The translations under genes and the position numbers were made by a program. Positions 51,099 to 60,214 of a DNA stretch of 64,000 nt are shown here, in pieces. Position 1 is the first letter of the stretch, and every line of letters starts with the position of its first letter. The notes beneath the pieces are model-generated. The model was not told the origin of the DNA. It saw only the letters and a program-made list of their open reading frames with translations, and searched no databases. Location: positions 62,001-126,000 of the forward strand of contig NZ_BMVW01000003.1 of assembly GCF_014650915.1 (NCBI RefSeq). The letters are read 5' to 3'. This DNA comes from Streptomyces poonensis. Lineage in GTDB: Bacteria > Actinomycetota > Actinomycetes > Streptomycetales > Streptomycetaceae.

Positions 51099-52139
51099 AT
51101 GAGTAGTCACCAGGTCGCTGCCCCGCGCCCGGGCGATGTCCTGACCGCCGCCCTCGACATCGGCGGAACGAAGATCGCGGGGGCGCTGGTCGCCCCGGAC
51201 GGCACCCTGGTCCACCACACGCGCCGCGCCACCCCCGCGCGGGAATCCGCCGGCACACTCCTCGGCGCCGTGCACGAGGTGCTGGACGCCCTGGCCACTC
51301 ACCCGCGGTGGGACCACGTCCGCGCGCTGGGCATCGGCAGTGCCGGCCCGGTCGACCTGACGCACGGAACCGTCAGCCCCGTCAACATCCCTGCCTGGCG
51401 CGACTTCCCACTGACCGAGTCCGTCGGCGCGCATCCTGCTGTCGCCGCCGTCGCCGCTGTCGCGCAGAAGCACGTGGTACTGGCGGGCGACGCCGTGGCG
51501 ATGGCCGCTGCCGAGCACCGCCACGGTGCCGCACGCGGCCACGCGAACGCGCTCTGCCTGGTGGTGTCCACGGGCGTGGGAGCCGGTCTGATACTCAACG
51601 GCAAGGTGCACCACGGCATCACGGGCAACGCCGGTCATCTCGGGCACATCAGCGTCGACTTCGACGGCGAACCCTGCCCGTGCGGCGCCGACGGCTGTCT
51701 GGAGGGCATCGCCAGCGGCACGGCCATCACCCGCCATGCGCTCGCCCTCGGCTGGCGGCCGCCCCGGACGGCGGACGCGGCGGCGGACGCGGCGACGGTC
51801 GCCGCGGCGGCGCGGTCCGGCGACCCGGCGGCGCTCGCGGCGTTCGACCGCGCGGCCCGCGCCCTGGCCGCCGGTATCGCCGCCACGGCGGCGCTGGTCG
51901 AGATCGACGTCGCCGTGGTCGGCGGCGGTGTCGCCCAGTCCGGCGAGGTGCTCTTCGGCCCGCTCGGCCACCACCTGCGGCGCTACGCGGCCATGCCGTT
52001 CCTGCGCCGTCTACGGGTCGTACCGGCCGCGTTGGGGCCCGACGCCGGCCTGGTCGGCGCAGCGGTTCTGGCGGCGGAGACGGCAGCACCAGCCACCGTG
52101 CCCGTGCCCGTACACGTACCCGTCGCCGGAAGCCGGTGA
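51099..52139 (+). CDS. ROK family sugar kinase
   Basis: A 346-residue ATP-dependent sugar kinase. ATG 51099 follows GAAGGA; the frame is open 43 residues further but that segment contains the operators. The ATP-binding start is LTAALDIGGTKIAGALVAPD, and the ROK zinc site is GHISVDFDGEPCPCGADGCL. No N-terminal helix-turn-helix exists, so it is an enzyme rather than an XylR/NagC-type repressor. Divergence from a mannoside transporter operon containing mannosidase and manA suggests it phosphorylates mannose to mannose-6-phosphate; ROK kinases can also use glucose, fructose or N-acetyl sugars, so this rests on context. Confidence 0.88.
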   Translation: MSSHQVAAPRPGDVLTAALDIGGTKIAGALVAPDGTLVHHTRRATPARESAGTLLGAVHEVLDALATHPRWDHVRALGIGSAGPVDLTHGTVSPVNIPAWRDFPLTESVGAHPAVAAVAAVAQKHVVLAGDAVAMAAAEHRHGAARGHANALCLVVSTGVGAGLILNGKVHHGITGNAGHLGHISVDFDGEPCPCGADGCLEGIASGTAITRHALALGWRPPRTADAAADAATVAAAARSGDPAALAAFDRAARALAAGIAATAALVEIDVAVVGGGVAQSGEVLFGPLGHHLRRYAAMPFLRRLRVVPAALGPDAGLVGAAVLAAETAAPATVPVPVHVPVAGSR

Positions 52140-52181
52140 GACATCTGAGGAAGGAGTCCATCCGGGCCGGCGTCGTGTGCG

Positions 52182-52646
52182 TCAGGTGACGGCCCGGCGG
52201 AAGACCTGCCGGGAACCGCCTTCCGGCCCCGGGCCGACGACCTCGGCGGGGACGAAGCCGAGGCGCTCATAGAACACGCGTGCGCCGCTGACGGAAGCAC
52301 CGGGGTGGTCGGCCCCGAAGGTGACCACCTCGATACCGGCCGGGCTCCGCACCCACCTGCGCATCGCCTCCGCCATCAGCGCGCGGCCGACGCCCCTACC
52401 CCGCGCCTGCTCCGACACGACGAGCCAGTGGACGTGATACGTCGGCGCCTTCGTCCCGAACAGCAACCCGCCGAGGAGATCCGGCTCCGCGGAAGCAGCG
52501 ACGAGCGCCGTGGAGCGACGTATGTGCCGGCGCACCGCGTCATGGAAGCCGGTGTCCTCGACCATCGGGCCGAACCAGTGCTCGACCTGGGCGGCCAGGC
52601 CGAGGAAGCCTGGGAAATCCTGCTCTTTCGCGAGTCTGACGATCAT
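52182..52646 (-). CDS. GNAT family acetyltransferase
   Basis: A 154-residue GCN5-related acetyltransferase. The acetyl-CoA pyrophosphate loop is QARGRGVGRALMAEAMRRW, followed by the beta-bulge strand and the C-terminal SGARVFYERLGFVPAEVV, typical of the fold. The N-terminal helices resemble small-molecule or amino-group acetylating members. The acceptor is unknown. It stands alone, converging on the ROK gene. The 169 bases upstream, to the GlxA-type stop, hold no gene. Confidence 0.87.
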   Translation of the reverse strand: MIVRLAKEQDFPGFLGLAAQVEHWFGPMVEDTGFHDAVRRHIRRSTALVAASAEPDLLGGLLFGTKAPTYHVHWLVVSEQARGRGVGRALMAEAMRRWVRSPAGIEVVTFGADHPGASVSGARVFYERLGFVPAEVVGPGPEGGSRQVFRRAVT

Positions 52647-52815
52647 CCGGGCAGTCTGACAGGAACGAGAAGCGCGGCAGCGGACGGGCGGGGACGGGCA
52701 TGGTGACCGGACGGCTCCAGCCTGCTACGGCGGTTGCTGTACGGCCGGCTGCCACGGCAGTCGCTGTGCAGCCGGTCAGGACCGCCCCCTCCCCCGGCCT
52801 GCGGGGCCGGTCTTC

Positions 52816-53808
52816 TCAGCCGGGGACGGTCCGGAACCGCTGCCGGTACTCGGTCGGTGTCGTGTCGAGCCTGCGGCGGAAAGCCCGGACAAGGGTGTCG
52901 ACGGTGCCGAATCCGCACGTGGACGCCACTCGTTCGAGGGTGGCATCGGTGGATTCGAGCTGGTTGCGTGCCATCTCGACGCGGACCGACTCGACATAGG
53001 CATACGGGGTCATGCCGAGTTCGGTCTTGAAGATCCGGGTCAGCTGCCGGTCGCTGACGTGGGCGCGTGCGGCGAGGTCGGCGACGGTGAGCGGTTCGCC
53101 GATGGAGCGCATGATGTGGTGGCGGAGGTCCTCGATGCGCCGTGTCGTGGAGACCTGGGCGAGGGGAACGCTGAACTGGCTCTGTCCACCGGGCCGTTTG
53201 AGATACATCACGAGTTGCCGGGCGACCCGCAGCGCGACGGCCTCGCCGAGGTCGTCGGCGATGAGGGCGAGTGAGAGATCGAGGCAGGCGCTGATCCCCG
53301 CGCCGGTCCACACATCGCCTGCGCGGATGAAGATCGGATCGGCGTCGACCTCGACCGCCGGATGGTCGGCCGCGAGCTGCTGCGCGGTCGACCAATGGGT
53401 GGTGGCGCGCTTGCCGTCGAGCAGTCCGGCGGCCGCGAGGATGTGCGCTCCGACGCAGACGGACGTGATCCTGCGCGTACGGCCGGCGAGTTGCCTCACC
53501 CGCCGCACCACGGCGGGATCGGTGAGCGGACGGACGCGGCGCCGGCTGTCGACCTCGACCGAGCCGGGTACGACGAGGGTGTCGATGCTCTTCGTGGAGA
53601 GAGCTTCGAAAGTGGTGTCGGGGAGGATGCGGACCCCGGCGGCGGTGGTGACCGGGTCCATGGTCTCGGCGGCGAGGACCACGTCGTAGCCGGCCGCTTC
53701 GTCCGTCTCGCGCCGGGCGAGGGAGAACACTTCGGGTGGTCCGGTGACGTCGAGCAGGTCGACGCCTGCGAAGAGGACGATGACGATCAGTCGTCGGACG
53801 GCGTTCAC
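52816..53808 (-). CDS. GlxA family transcriptional regulator (DJ-1/PfpI plus AraC HTH)
   Basis: A 330-residue regulator with an N-terminal DJ-1/PfpI-like domain (RRLIVIVLFAGVDLLDVTGP, SVCVGAHILAAAGLLDGKRA with the nucleophile-elbow Cys) and a C-terminal AraC double HTH (LAARAHVSDRQLTRIFKTEL, RVASTCGFGTVDTLVRAFRR). GTG 53808 is chosen because a G-run ribosome site lies just before it and the family starts at this strand; ATG 53862 in frame is an alternative. It is divergent from the isochorismatase-like hydrolase, the pairing common for GlxA-type regulators and their targets. Confidence 0.88.
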   Translation of the reverse strand: MNAVRRLIVIVLFAGVDLLDVTGPPEVFSLARRETDEAAGYDVVLAAETMDPVTTAAGVRILPDTTFEALSTKSIDTLVVPGSVEVDSRRRVRPLTDPAVVRRVRQLAGRTRRITSVCVGAHILAAAGLLDGKRATTHWSTAQQLAADHPAVEVDADPIFIRAGDVWTGAGISACLDLSLALIADDLGEAVALRVARQLVMYLKRPGGQSQFSVPLAQVSTTRRIEDLRHHIMRSIGEPLTVADLAARAHVSDRQLTRIFKTELGMTPYAYVESVRVEMARNQLESTDATLERVASTCGFGTVDTLVRAFRRRLDTTPTEYRQRFRTVPG

Positions 53809-53981
53809 AAACCCCCCACGGTCGGCGACAGCGATGTCCGACGGCGATGTCGGTTTCTGCATGTTAGACGACATTGCCGACACACTGTGGTGGGCCATAG
53901 CGTCGTAGGCGCAGGTCACCGCACCGGTGGGCTGCTTCTCCAACACCCAACACCCAACACCCGACCCGCAGGCGGTGCCCC

Positions 53982-54575
53982 ATGCCCAGAACGACCTTGC
54001 GCCGGCTCAACGGCCTCGACGACACGCCCGCACGGCTCTCCGATGCGACGCTGGTCCTCATCGACTACCAGAACACCTACACGACCGGCGTGATGGAACT
54101 GGACGGCTGGCAGGCCGCGCTCGACGCCGCCGCCCGGCTGCTGGCACGGGCCCGCCAGGCCGGCACGAAGGTCGTCCACGTCGTCAACGACGGCGGCGAG
54201 GGCACCCCTTACGACATCCGGGCCGAGATCGGCGCCATCCACCCGAGTGTCGCGCCGGTCGACGGCGAGCCCGTCGTCGTCAAGCAGTTCCCGAACGCCT
54301 TCCTCGGTACGGACCTGGACCGGCACGTCGACGCCGCGGGCAGGAACGACCTCGTCATCGCCGGGTTTATGACGCACATGTGTGTGGCGTTCACCGCCCA
54401 GGGCGCCTTCCTGCGGGGCAACCGCCCCACTGTCGTGGCCGATGCCTGTGCCACCCGTTCGCTGCCCGTCACGGGCGTCGAACTGGACGCCGGCCAGGTG
54501 CACCACAGCGCCCTCGCCACCATCGCCGACCTGTACGGGGTCGTCGTCCCGTCGGAGAAGGACATCGTCGGGTGA
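53982..54575 (+). CDS. Isochorismatase-like cysteine hydrolase
   Basis: A 197-residue member of the isochorismatase/nicotinamidase superfamily. The catalytic triad is visible: Asp in VLIDYQNTYT, Lys in VVKQFPNAFLGTD and Cys in AGFMTHMCVAFTAQGAF. It hydrolyses an amide or vinyl ether; the substrate is unknown. It lies divergent from the GlxA-type regulator, with an AACACCC tandem repeat (about 53942-53962) just upstream of its ATG, so co-regulation is likely. It is about the usual family length and appears intact. Confidence 0.9.
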   Translation: MPRTTLRRLNGLDDTPARLSDATLVLIDYQNTYTTGVMELDGWQAALDAAARLLARARQAGTKVVHVVNDGGEGTPYDIRAEIGAIHPSVAPVDGEPVVVKQFPNAFLGTDLDRHVDAAGRNDLVIAGFMTHMCVAFTAQGAFLRGNRPTVVADACATRSLPVTGVELDAGQVHHSALATIADLYGVVVPSEKDIVG

Positions 54576-54656
54576 CGCTCCCCCGCCTCCTGGGCGGGGG
54601 ACACCGGGAACGCGCCCGCAGAGGGCAGGAACTCCCGCCGCCCGACGGCGGTTCGG

Positions 54657-55415
54657 TCAGCTGACGCGGTTCTTCCGGCGGGGCGGCAGGTAGGTGGTGC
54701 GGCTCGGCCGTAGCCCCAGCCGCACCTGCGTCTCGAGCCAGGTGAGCGCGGCAGCGGTGGGATCGACGACAGGGACGAAGGGGCCTTGCCGGGCCAGCCG
54801 TTCCTGGAGGGCGGCGGCGACGCCGAGCATGCCGGTGCAGCCGAGCACGATCACGTCGGCCTCCCGCGCGGTGACGGCGGCGCGGGCCTGCTCGGTCAGG
54901 GCGTCCAGCAGGTCTGCCCCGCCCGTCCCTCCCGGTCCCGCACCTGCGCCGACCGCCCCGGCACGCAGGTGCAGGACCGGGATGCCGACGGTGCGGATCG
55001 TGCCGATCCGCCCGGCCAGCCCGTAGCGGCGGACGAGGCCGTGCAGCAGGGGCACCATGTCGGGCAGCACGGTGATCACGCCCGTCCGCTCGCCCAGCGC
55101 CAGCGAGGTGAGCACGGCGGGCTCGAAGCCGCCGACCACCGGGATGTCCACGATCTCCCGGGCGGCGTGCACGGCCGGGTCGCTGAAACAGCTGACGAAG
55201 ACGGCGTCGGCGCCGCCGTCCGAGGCCTCCCGGACGGCCTCCAGGACGCCGGGCCCGGCCAGCGCCATATCGTATTCGGACTCGATGGACTCGGTACCCC
55301 GGGCGATACGGCGGACCTCCACCTCGGTACCGGAGGAGACCCAGGAACCGGCGTCCGCGCGGACCTCATCCGTCAACGCGTCGGTGATGACGGGCACCAC
55401 AACGGTGAGCTTCAC
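54657..55415 (-). CDS. Aspartate/glutamate/hydantoin racemase family protein
   Basis: A 252-residue cofactor-independent racemase. The GTG 55415 start has GGAGG directly upstream. The two catalytic cysteines are in DAVFVSCFSDPAVHAA and DVIVLGCTGMLGVAA, the hallmark of the Asp/Glu racemase and hydantoin racemase family; the sequence around residues 70-100 (VDIPVVGGFEPAVLTSLALG) favours the hydantoin racemase branch. It lies divergent from a HyuA-type hydantoinase and DUF917 protein, which supports a role in hydantoin or cyclic amide metabolism. The long open frame upstream is an antisense artefact. Confidence 0.88.
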   Translation of the reverse strand: MKLTVVVPVITDALTDEVRADAGSWVSSGTEVEVRRIARGTESIESEYDMALAGPGVLEAVREASDGGADAVFVSCFSDPAVHAAREIVDIPVVGGFEPAVLTSLALGERTGVITVLPDMVPLLHGLVRRYGLAGRIGTIRTVGIPVLHLRAGAVGAGAGPGGTGGADLLDALTEQARAAVTAREADVIVLGCTGMLGVAAALQERLARQGPFVPVVDPTAAALTWLETQVRLGLRPSRTTYLPPRRKNRVS

Positions 55416-55589
55416 AGCGCCTCCAGCATGCCGGGGAGGGCGTTCCTTCCAGGCTGCGCGCGGAGACCGCACCGCCACAAGGTGCCCGGCTGCCCGGTCC
55501 TGTTGGGCCGGATGCACGATGACCGGCCGGACCGCCCGCCCTACCCTTCCCGTAACCGCCCTCGAAGCCTCTCTCCCGTTGGAGTTGCC

Positions 55590-55965
55590 ATGGCGGTCTC
55601 CGCAGGCCATGACGCCCACGCTCGCGTCCCGGGGTGCTTCCCGGCCCGTACCTGGCGCCCCGGCCTGGACGCGATCCGCGACAGGCGCCCCACACCTCGC
55701 GACCCGCGCACCGCGCCGCCGGCGTCCTGCCCGGCAGCGCGCCCACCCGGGTGCCGGTCTCGCTCGTGGTGTGGGCGGCCGCCGTGCTCGTGGGCAGGCA
55801 TGCCGTTGAAGGTCTGCCGTCGGTCGACCGGGGGCCTGCCATCGGTCGACCTGGTGGCCGCGGCCTTCGTTCCGTACCTGGTGGCCGCGCAGTTCGGCCG
55901 CCGTGGGCGGGGTCGGCACCGCCCCGCCCCGGCGGCCGACCGGCCGGGAGAACACGGGAAAGGAC
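55590..55965 (+). pseudogene. Probable membrane permease remnant ahead of hyuA
   Basis: An ATG at 55590 with GGAG upstream opens a short frame (AVSAGHDAHARVPGCFPART...). About 170 bases later, in a different frame, comes a hydrophobic helix (VPVSLVVWAAAVLVG), and then in the first frame again VDLVAAAFVPYLVAAQFGRR. Two helix-like pieces in different frames plus a start of their own suggest a deleted transporter, perhaps of the purine-cytosine (NCS1) type that often precedes hydantoinase genes. The assignment is tentative; the stretch might instead be plain leader DNA. Confidence 0.4.
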
Positions 55966-55970
55966 ACCCC

Positions 55971-57554
55971 ATGCTCCGACTGGGCATCGACGTGGGCGGT
56001 ACCAACACGGACGCCGTCCTGATCGACGGCGATCGGGTGCTGGGTGCCGCGAAGGCCGCCACCACGGCCGACGTCTCCGGCGGCATCGTCACCGCGATCG
56101 GCGACCTCAGGCAGGCCACGGGCTTCGACCCGGCGACCGTGACCGCGGTGATGATCGGCACCACACACTTCACCAACGCGCTGGTGGAGGGCGAGCGCCT
56201 GGCACGGACCGCCGCCATCCGGTTCGGCCTGCCCGCCACCCGCGCCCTGCCGCCGCTGGTCGACTGGCCCGAGCGGCTGGTGTCGGCCATCGACGGTCAC
56301 GGCTACCTGTGCCGGGGCGGCCACGAGTACGACGGCAGCCCCATCGCGGCCTTCGACGAGACGGAGTTCCGCACCGTCCTGGACCGGGCCGTCGAGGCCG
56401 GCGCCACCTCCTTCGCGCTGTCCTCGGTGTTCTCCCCGGTCAACGCCGAGTTCGAGACCCGGGCCGCGCAGATCATCGCCGAGCGACTGCCCGGCGCCCC
56501 CGTCAGCCTCTCCCACGAGATCGGCCGGACGGGCCTGCTGGGCCGCGAGAACGCCACCGTCGTCAACGCGGCCCTGCGCGACCTCGCCGACCAGGTCACG
56601 GCCGGTCTGCGGCGGACCGTCGCCGATGCCGGCATCGGCGCCCCGGTGTTCCTCAGCCAGAACGACGGCACGCTGATGGACGTCGACCACGCCCGCCGCC
56701 ACCCGGTGGCGACCTTCGCCTCCGGCCCCACCAACTCCATGCGCGGCGGCGCGTTCCTGTCCGGGCTGTCCTCCTGCGCCGTCGTCGACATCGGCGGCAC
56801 CACCAGCGACGTCGGCCTCCTGCGCAACGGATTCCCGCGCGAGGCGTCCGCCGACGTCAGCGTGGCCGGGGTACGGACCAACTTCCGTATGCCGGACGTG
56901 CTGTCCATCGGCCTCGGCGGCGGCAGCCATGTCGTCCGGGAGGGGAACGGTGTCACGGTCGGCCCCGCCAGCATCGGCCACCGGCTCACCCGGCAGGCCC
57001 TGGTCTTCGGCGGCACCCGGCTGACCGCCACCGATGCCGCGGTGGCCGGCGGACGCGCCGACGTCGGCGACGCCTCCCTGGTGGCCCGCCTGGACCGGTC
57101 GGTGGCCGTCGCCGCCCTGAAGCAGATCGACGAGCGGCTCGCCGAGGCCGTCGACCGTGTACGGGTCTCCGCCGAGCCGGTGCCCGTCGTGGCCGTCGGC
57201 GGTGGCAGCATCCTCATGCCCGGGGACCTCGCAGGCGTCTCCCGCGTCGTCCGCCCGGACCACTTCGCCGTCGCCAACGCCATCGGCGCGGCGATCGCCC
57301 AGGTCGGCGGCGAGGTCGACCGGGTCTACCCGATCGTGGCGCAGCGGCGCGACGCCGTTCTGGACGAGGCCCGCCAGGAGGCCGCCGACCGTGCCGTGGC
57401 CGCCGGTGCGCGGCCGGGGTCGGTCGAGATCGTCGATGTGGAGGAGGTCCCGCTGGCCTACCTGCCCGGCAACGCGACGCGCGTACGGGTCAAGGCCGTC
57501 GGGGAGCTGAACCTGGACGGCGGCGCGGTGTACCCGGGAGGCCACGATGCGTGA
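55971..57554 (+). CDS. Hydantoinase/oxoprolinase family protein (HyuA-like)
   Basis: A 527-residue protein of the HyuA family, which includes ATP-dependent N-methylhydantoinase, 5-oxoprolinase and acetone carboxylase subunits. Actin-like ATP sites are seen: MLRLGIDVGGTNTDAVLIDG at the start, VIGTTH-like MIGTTHFTNALVEGERLART, and the second phosphate loop VVDIGGTTSDVGLLRNGFP. It is shorter than bacterial oxoprolinases (about 700 residues or more) and fits the short HyuA group paired with DUF917 proteins. GAAAGGA lies upstream of ATG 55971. It overlaps the DUF917 gene by 8 bases. No classical HyuB is present. Confidence 0.9.
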   Translation: MLRLGIDVGGTNTDAVLIDGDRVLGAAKAATTADVSGGIVTAIGDLRQATGFDPATVTAVMIGTTHFTNALVEGERLARTAAIRFGLPATRALPPLVDWPERLVSAIDGHGYLCRGGHEYDGSPIAAFDETEFRTVLDRAVEAGATSFALSSVFSPVNAEFETRAAQIIAERLPGAPVSLSHEIGRTGLLGRENATVVNAALRDLADQVTAGLRRTVADAGIGAPVFLSQNDGTLMDVDHARRHPVATFASGPTNSMRGGAFLSGLSSCAVVDIGGTTSDVGLLRNGFPREASADVSVAGVRTNFRMPDVLSIGLGGGSHVVREGNGVTVGPASIGHRLTRQALVFGGTRLTATDAAVAGGRADVGDASLVARLDRSVAVAALKQIDERLAEAVDRVRVSAEPVPVVAVGGGSILMPGDLAGVSRVVRPDHFAVANAIGAAIAQVGGEVDRVYPIVAQRRDAVLDEARQEAADRAVAAGARPGSVEIVDVEEVPLAYLPGNATRVRVKAVGELNLDGGAVYPGGHDA

Positions 57555-58629
57555 GATCACCGCCGAGCACCTGCCCGATCTGGCCCGCGGTGCCGCCGTC
57601 CTGGGCGCCGGAGGCGGCGGCGACCCGTACATCGGACGGCTGCTGGCCCAGCGGGCGCTGGGCAGGCACGGGCCGGTCGCCCTGGTCGGCGTCGACGAGA
57701 TCGACGACGGGGCGCTGGTGATCCCCACCGCGTTCATGGGTGCGCCCACCGTCGTACTGGAGAAGCTGCCCGCCGGTGACGAGCTCCTGGCGGCGCTGCG
57801 CGCCGTCGAGGAACTCCTCGGCCGCCGGGCCACCCACACCGTGTCGCTGGAGGCCGGCGGGCTGAACTCCATGACCCCGTTCGTGGCCGCCGCCGAGGCC
57901 GGGGTGCCGCTCATCGACGCCGACGGCATGGGCCGCGCCTTCCCCGAACTGCAGATGCTCCTCCCCACCCTCGGCGGCGTGCCGGCCTCCCCGATGGCGC
58001 TGGCCGACGAACGCGGCAACGCCGTCGTCCTGCGCACCGCCGACAACGTCTGGGCCGAGCGGCTGGCCCGCGCCTCCACCGTCGAGATGGGCTGCACCGC
58101 CGCCGTCAGCCTCTATGTGCTCACCGGACGCCAGGTCAAGGACCACATGGTCCCCGGCACCCTGTCGCTGTGCGAGCGGGTCGGACGGGCCGTCCGCGAG
58201 GCCCGTACGGAACGCGGCGACCCCGTGGCGGCGGCCGCCGCCGTCCTTCGCGGACGGCTGGTGTTCACCGGCCGGATCAGTGATGTGCTGCGCAGCACCC
58301 GGGGCGGTTTCGCCCGGGGCACGGCCCGGCTCGCCGGGCTGTCCGGCGACACCGGGGCGACGCTGGAGCTGTCCTTCCAGAACGAGAACCTGGTCGCCGC
58401 CCGGGACGGCGAGGTCGTGGTCAGCGTCCCCGACCTGATCTGCGTGCTCGACACCGACACCGGTGAGCCGGTCACCACCGAGACCCTGCGCTACGGCCTC
58501 CGGGTGAGCGTCCTGGGCGCGCCCTGCGACCCCCGCTGGCGCAGCCCGGAGGGACTGGCGCTGGCCGGGCCCGGTTACTTCGGCTACGCGCACGACTACG
58601 TGCCGCTGTCCGTCACCGACGTGGGGTGA
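57547..58629 (+). CDS. DUF917 domain protein (HyuA partner)
   Basis: A 360-residue DUF917 protein. Signature parts are GAAVLGAGGGGDPYIGRLLA at the N-terminus, DGMGRAFPELQM and LAGPGYFGYAHDYVPL near the end. The family commonly follows HyuA genes and is thought to act with them, though its own chemistry is undefined. It overlaps hyuA by 8 bases, so the two are made together. It converges on a carboxylesterase gene 30 bases away. The frame is intact and of normal length. Confidence 0.88.
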   Translation: MREITAEHLPDLARGAAVLGAGGGGDPYIGRLLAQRALGRHGPVALVGVDEIDDGALVIPTAFMGAPTVVLEKLPAGDELLAALRAVEELLGRRATHTVSLEAGGLNSMTPFVAAAEAGVPLIDADGMGRAFPELQMLLPTLGGVPASPMALADERGNAVVLRTADNVWAERLARASTVEMGCTAAVSLYVLTGRQVKDHMVPGTLSLCERVGRAVREARTERGDPVAAAAAVLRGRLVFTGRISDVLRSTRGGFARGTARLAGLSGDTGATLELSFQNENLVAARDGEVVVSVPDLICVLDTDTGEPVTTETLRYGLRVSVLGAPCDPRWRSPEGLALAGPGYFGYAHDYVPLSVTDVG

Positions 58630-58659
58630 GCGCGGTGTGGCCTCGCGCCCCTTCCCGCA

Positions 58660-60177
58660 TCACGGCCGGAGCCGCAGGAGGCCGAGCGGGATTCCCCGCC
58701 ACAGCGCGCGCACGTCGGAGGTGTCGTCGTCGGCCACGTGGTCGCCCGGGACGGCCCAGGACTTCACCGGGGTGGCGTCGGTGGTGACCGCGGGCCAGCC
58801 CGGGTCGCCGCAGGCCGCGAAGTCGGCCCACGCGCGAAGCATGCGCCGGGACAGGGCCCGGTCCTGTTCGTCGGGGACGCCTCCGATGAGGAACGCGGCG
58901 CCGTCCGCGTCCAGGTTGCCGAACGCGAACGGGATGTCGGCGGTGTGCCAGGGTCTGGCCTCGCCGTCCGGAGTGACGCGCCTGCGGGCGAACCGGGAGA
59001 GATACGCGCGGCCGCCGGCTCTCGTGTGGTACTCGGCGAGCCGGCTGCCGTACTCGCCGAACTGCGCGTCGCCGAAGAGCGCGAGATAGCGGTCGAGCAC
59101 CGGGGCGCCGGGCATCAGCGCACCGTATCCGGTGAGCAGCCGGGCGGGGAGACCGAGGGCCTCGGCGAAGTCCGCGAGTTCCGGCTCCGAGGTCACCTCC
59201 CGCACGCCCCCGACCTCGTGCAGGAACCAGTACTCCTCCAGGGTGTGGCACACCAGGAGGTCCACGTCGCGGGAGGTGCCGGCGGCCGGCGCGGAGAGCG
59301 GGTCCACGGGCAGTACGTCGCCGTCGACGACGGGCTGGAACACCACCGGGTCGTACGCCTGAGCCGGCGTCACGGGGTCGTCGGCGCACTGTCCGGCGAC
59401 CTTGTCGGAGGCGGCCACCAGCTCCTGCGGCGAGGCGGAGAGCAGGCCGTCGCCCGTCGGGGCCACCCCGGCCTCGGCCGCGATCCTCGAGGCGATCGCC
59501 GCGGCGACCTCGACGGTGAAGAAGGCGCCCGGCACACTGTGGGCGATGGCCCTCCGGAACAGCCCGCGTGCCTGTTCCATGGCCATCAGGCAGACGACCG
59601 AGCCCGCTCCGGCGGAGTGCCCGGCGACCGTGACATTGCCGGGGTCGCCACCGAACGCCGCGATGTTCTCCCGGACCCAGCGCAGGGCGGCCACCTGGTC
59701 GAGCAGCCCGCGGTTGTCCGGGAAGCCCGGCACATGGCCGAAGCCTTCGAAGCCGACCCGGTAGTTGCAGCTGACCACGACCACTCCGGTACGGGCGAGC
59801 GCGGTGCCGTCGTAGTCCGGCTGCGCGGAGGAGCCGAAGGTGTACGCGCCGCCGTGGATCCAGAACAGCACCGGCAGCGGCCCGGCGGCCGGCTGCTGCC
59901 GTACCCACACGTTGACGGTGAGGACGTCCTCGTCCCCGGGGCGCCACACCGGCGCACCGGGCAGTTCCGCGGACTGCGGCGCGACGGGCCCGAAGCTCGT
60001 GCAGTCCCGCGGTGCGCTCCAGCCGCGTACGGGCCGCGGTGCACGGAAACGGCCGGGGCCGAAGGGAGCAGCGGCGTACGGGACGCCGAGGACGGCTGTC
60101 ACACCGTCGACCGGCCGGCCGCGCACACGGCCGCTCGTCGTCTCGAACTCCGTACCCACCCACGAGTTGTCGCTCAT
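58660..60177 (-). CDS. Type B carboxylesterase (para-nitrobenzyl esterase family)
   Basis: A 505-residue cytoplasmic esterase. ATG 60177 has GGGAGGG about 10 bases upstream; six extra residues are open above it. Catalytic parts: oxyanion hole FWIHGGAYTFG, nucleophile elbow VTVAGHSAGAGSVVCLMAM and His in HTADIPFAFGN. No signal peptide is present, unlike many secreted type B esterases. The substrate is unknown. The gene is flanked by the DUF917 gene (convergent) and the EamA exporter 37 bases upstream in the same direction, so the two could share a transcript. Confidence 0.9.
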   Translation of the reverse strand: MSDNSWVGTEFETTSGRVRGRPVDGVTAVLGVPYAAAPFGPGRFRAPRPVRGWSAPRDCTSFGPVAPQSAELPGAPVWRPGDEDVLTVNVWVRQQPAAGPLPVLFWIHGGAYTFGSSAQPDYDGTALARTGVVVVSCNYRVGFEGFGHVPGFPDNRGLLDQVAALRWVRENIAAFGGDPGNVTVAGHSAGAGSVVCLMAMEQARGLFRRAIAHSVPGAFFTVEVAAAIASRIAAEAGVAPTGDGLLSASPQELVAASDKVAGQCADDPVTPAQAYDPVVFQPVVDGDVLPVDPLSAPAAGTSRDVDLLVCHTLEEYWFLHEVGGVREVTSEPELADFAEALGLPARLLTGYGALMPGAPVLDRYLALFGDAQFGEYGSRLAEYHTRAGGRAYLSRFARRRVTPDGEARPWHTADIPFAFGNLDADGAAFLIGGVPDEQDRALSRRMLRAWADFAACGDPGWPAVTTDATPVKSWAVPGDHVADDDTSDVRALWRGIPLGLLRLRP

Positions 60178-60214
60178 GCGCCGCAACCCTCCCACAGCCT
60201 CCTGCGGCCCGCAC

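Noticed and set aside
53941..53965. AACACCC tandem repeat as an operator
   Set aside because: It is a short seven-base slippage repeat next to a ribosome site, without dyad symmetry.
55590..55970. N-terminal extension of HyuA by 127 residues
   Set aside because: The frame is open, but HyuA proteins begin at the ATP-binding strand and a ribosome site lies just before 55971.
55416..58097. Minus-strand extension of the racemase frame across hyuA and DUF917
   Set aside because: It is antisense to two well-supported genes; the racemase has its own GTG with GGAGG at 55415.
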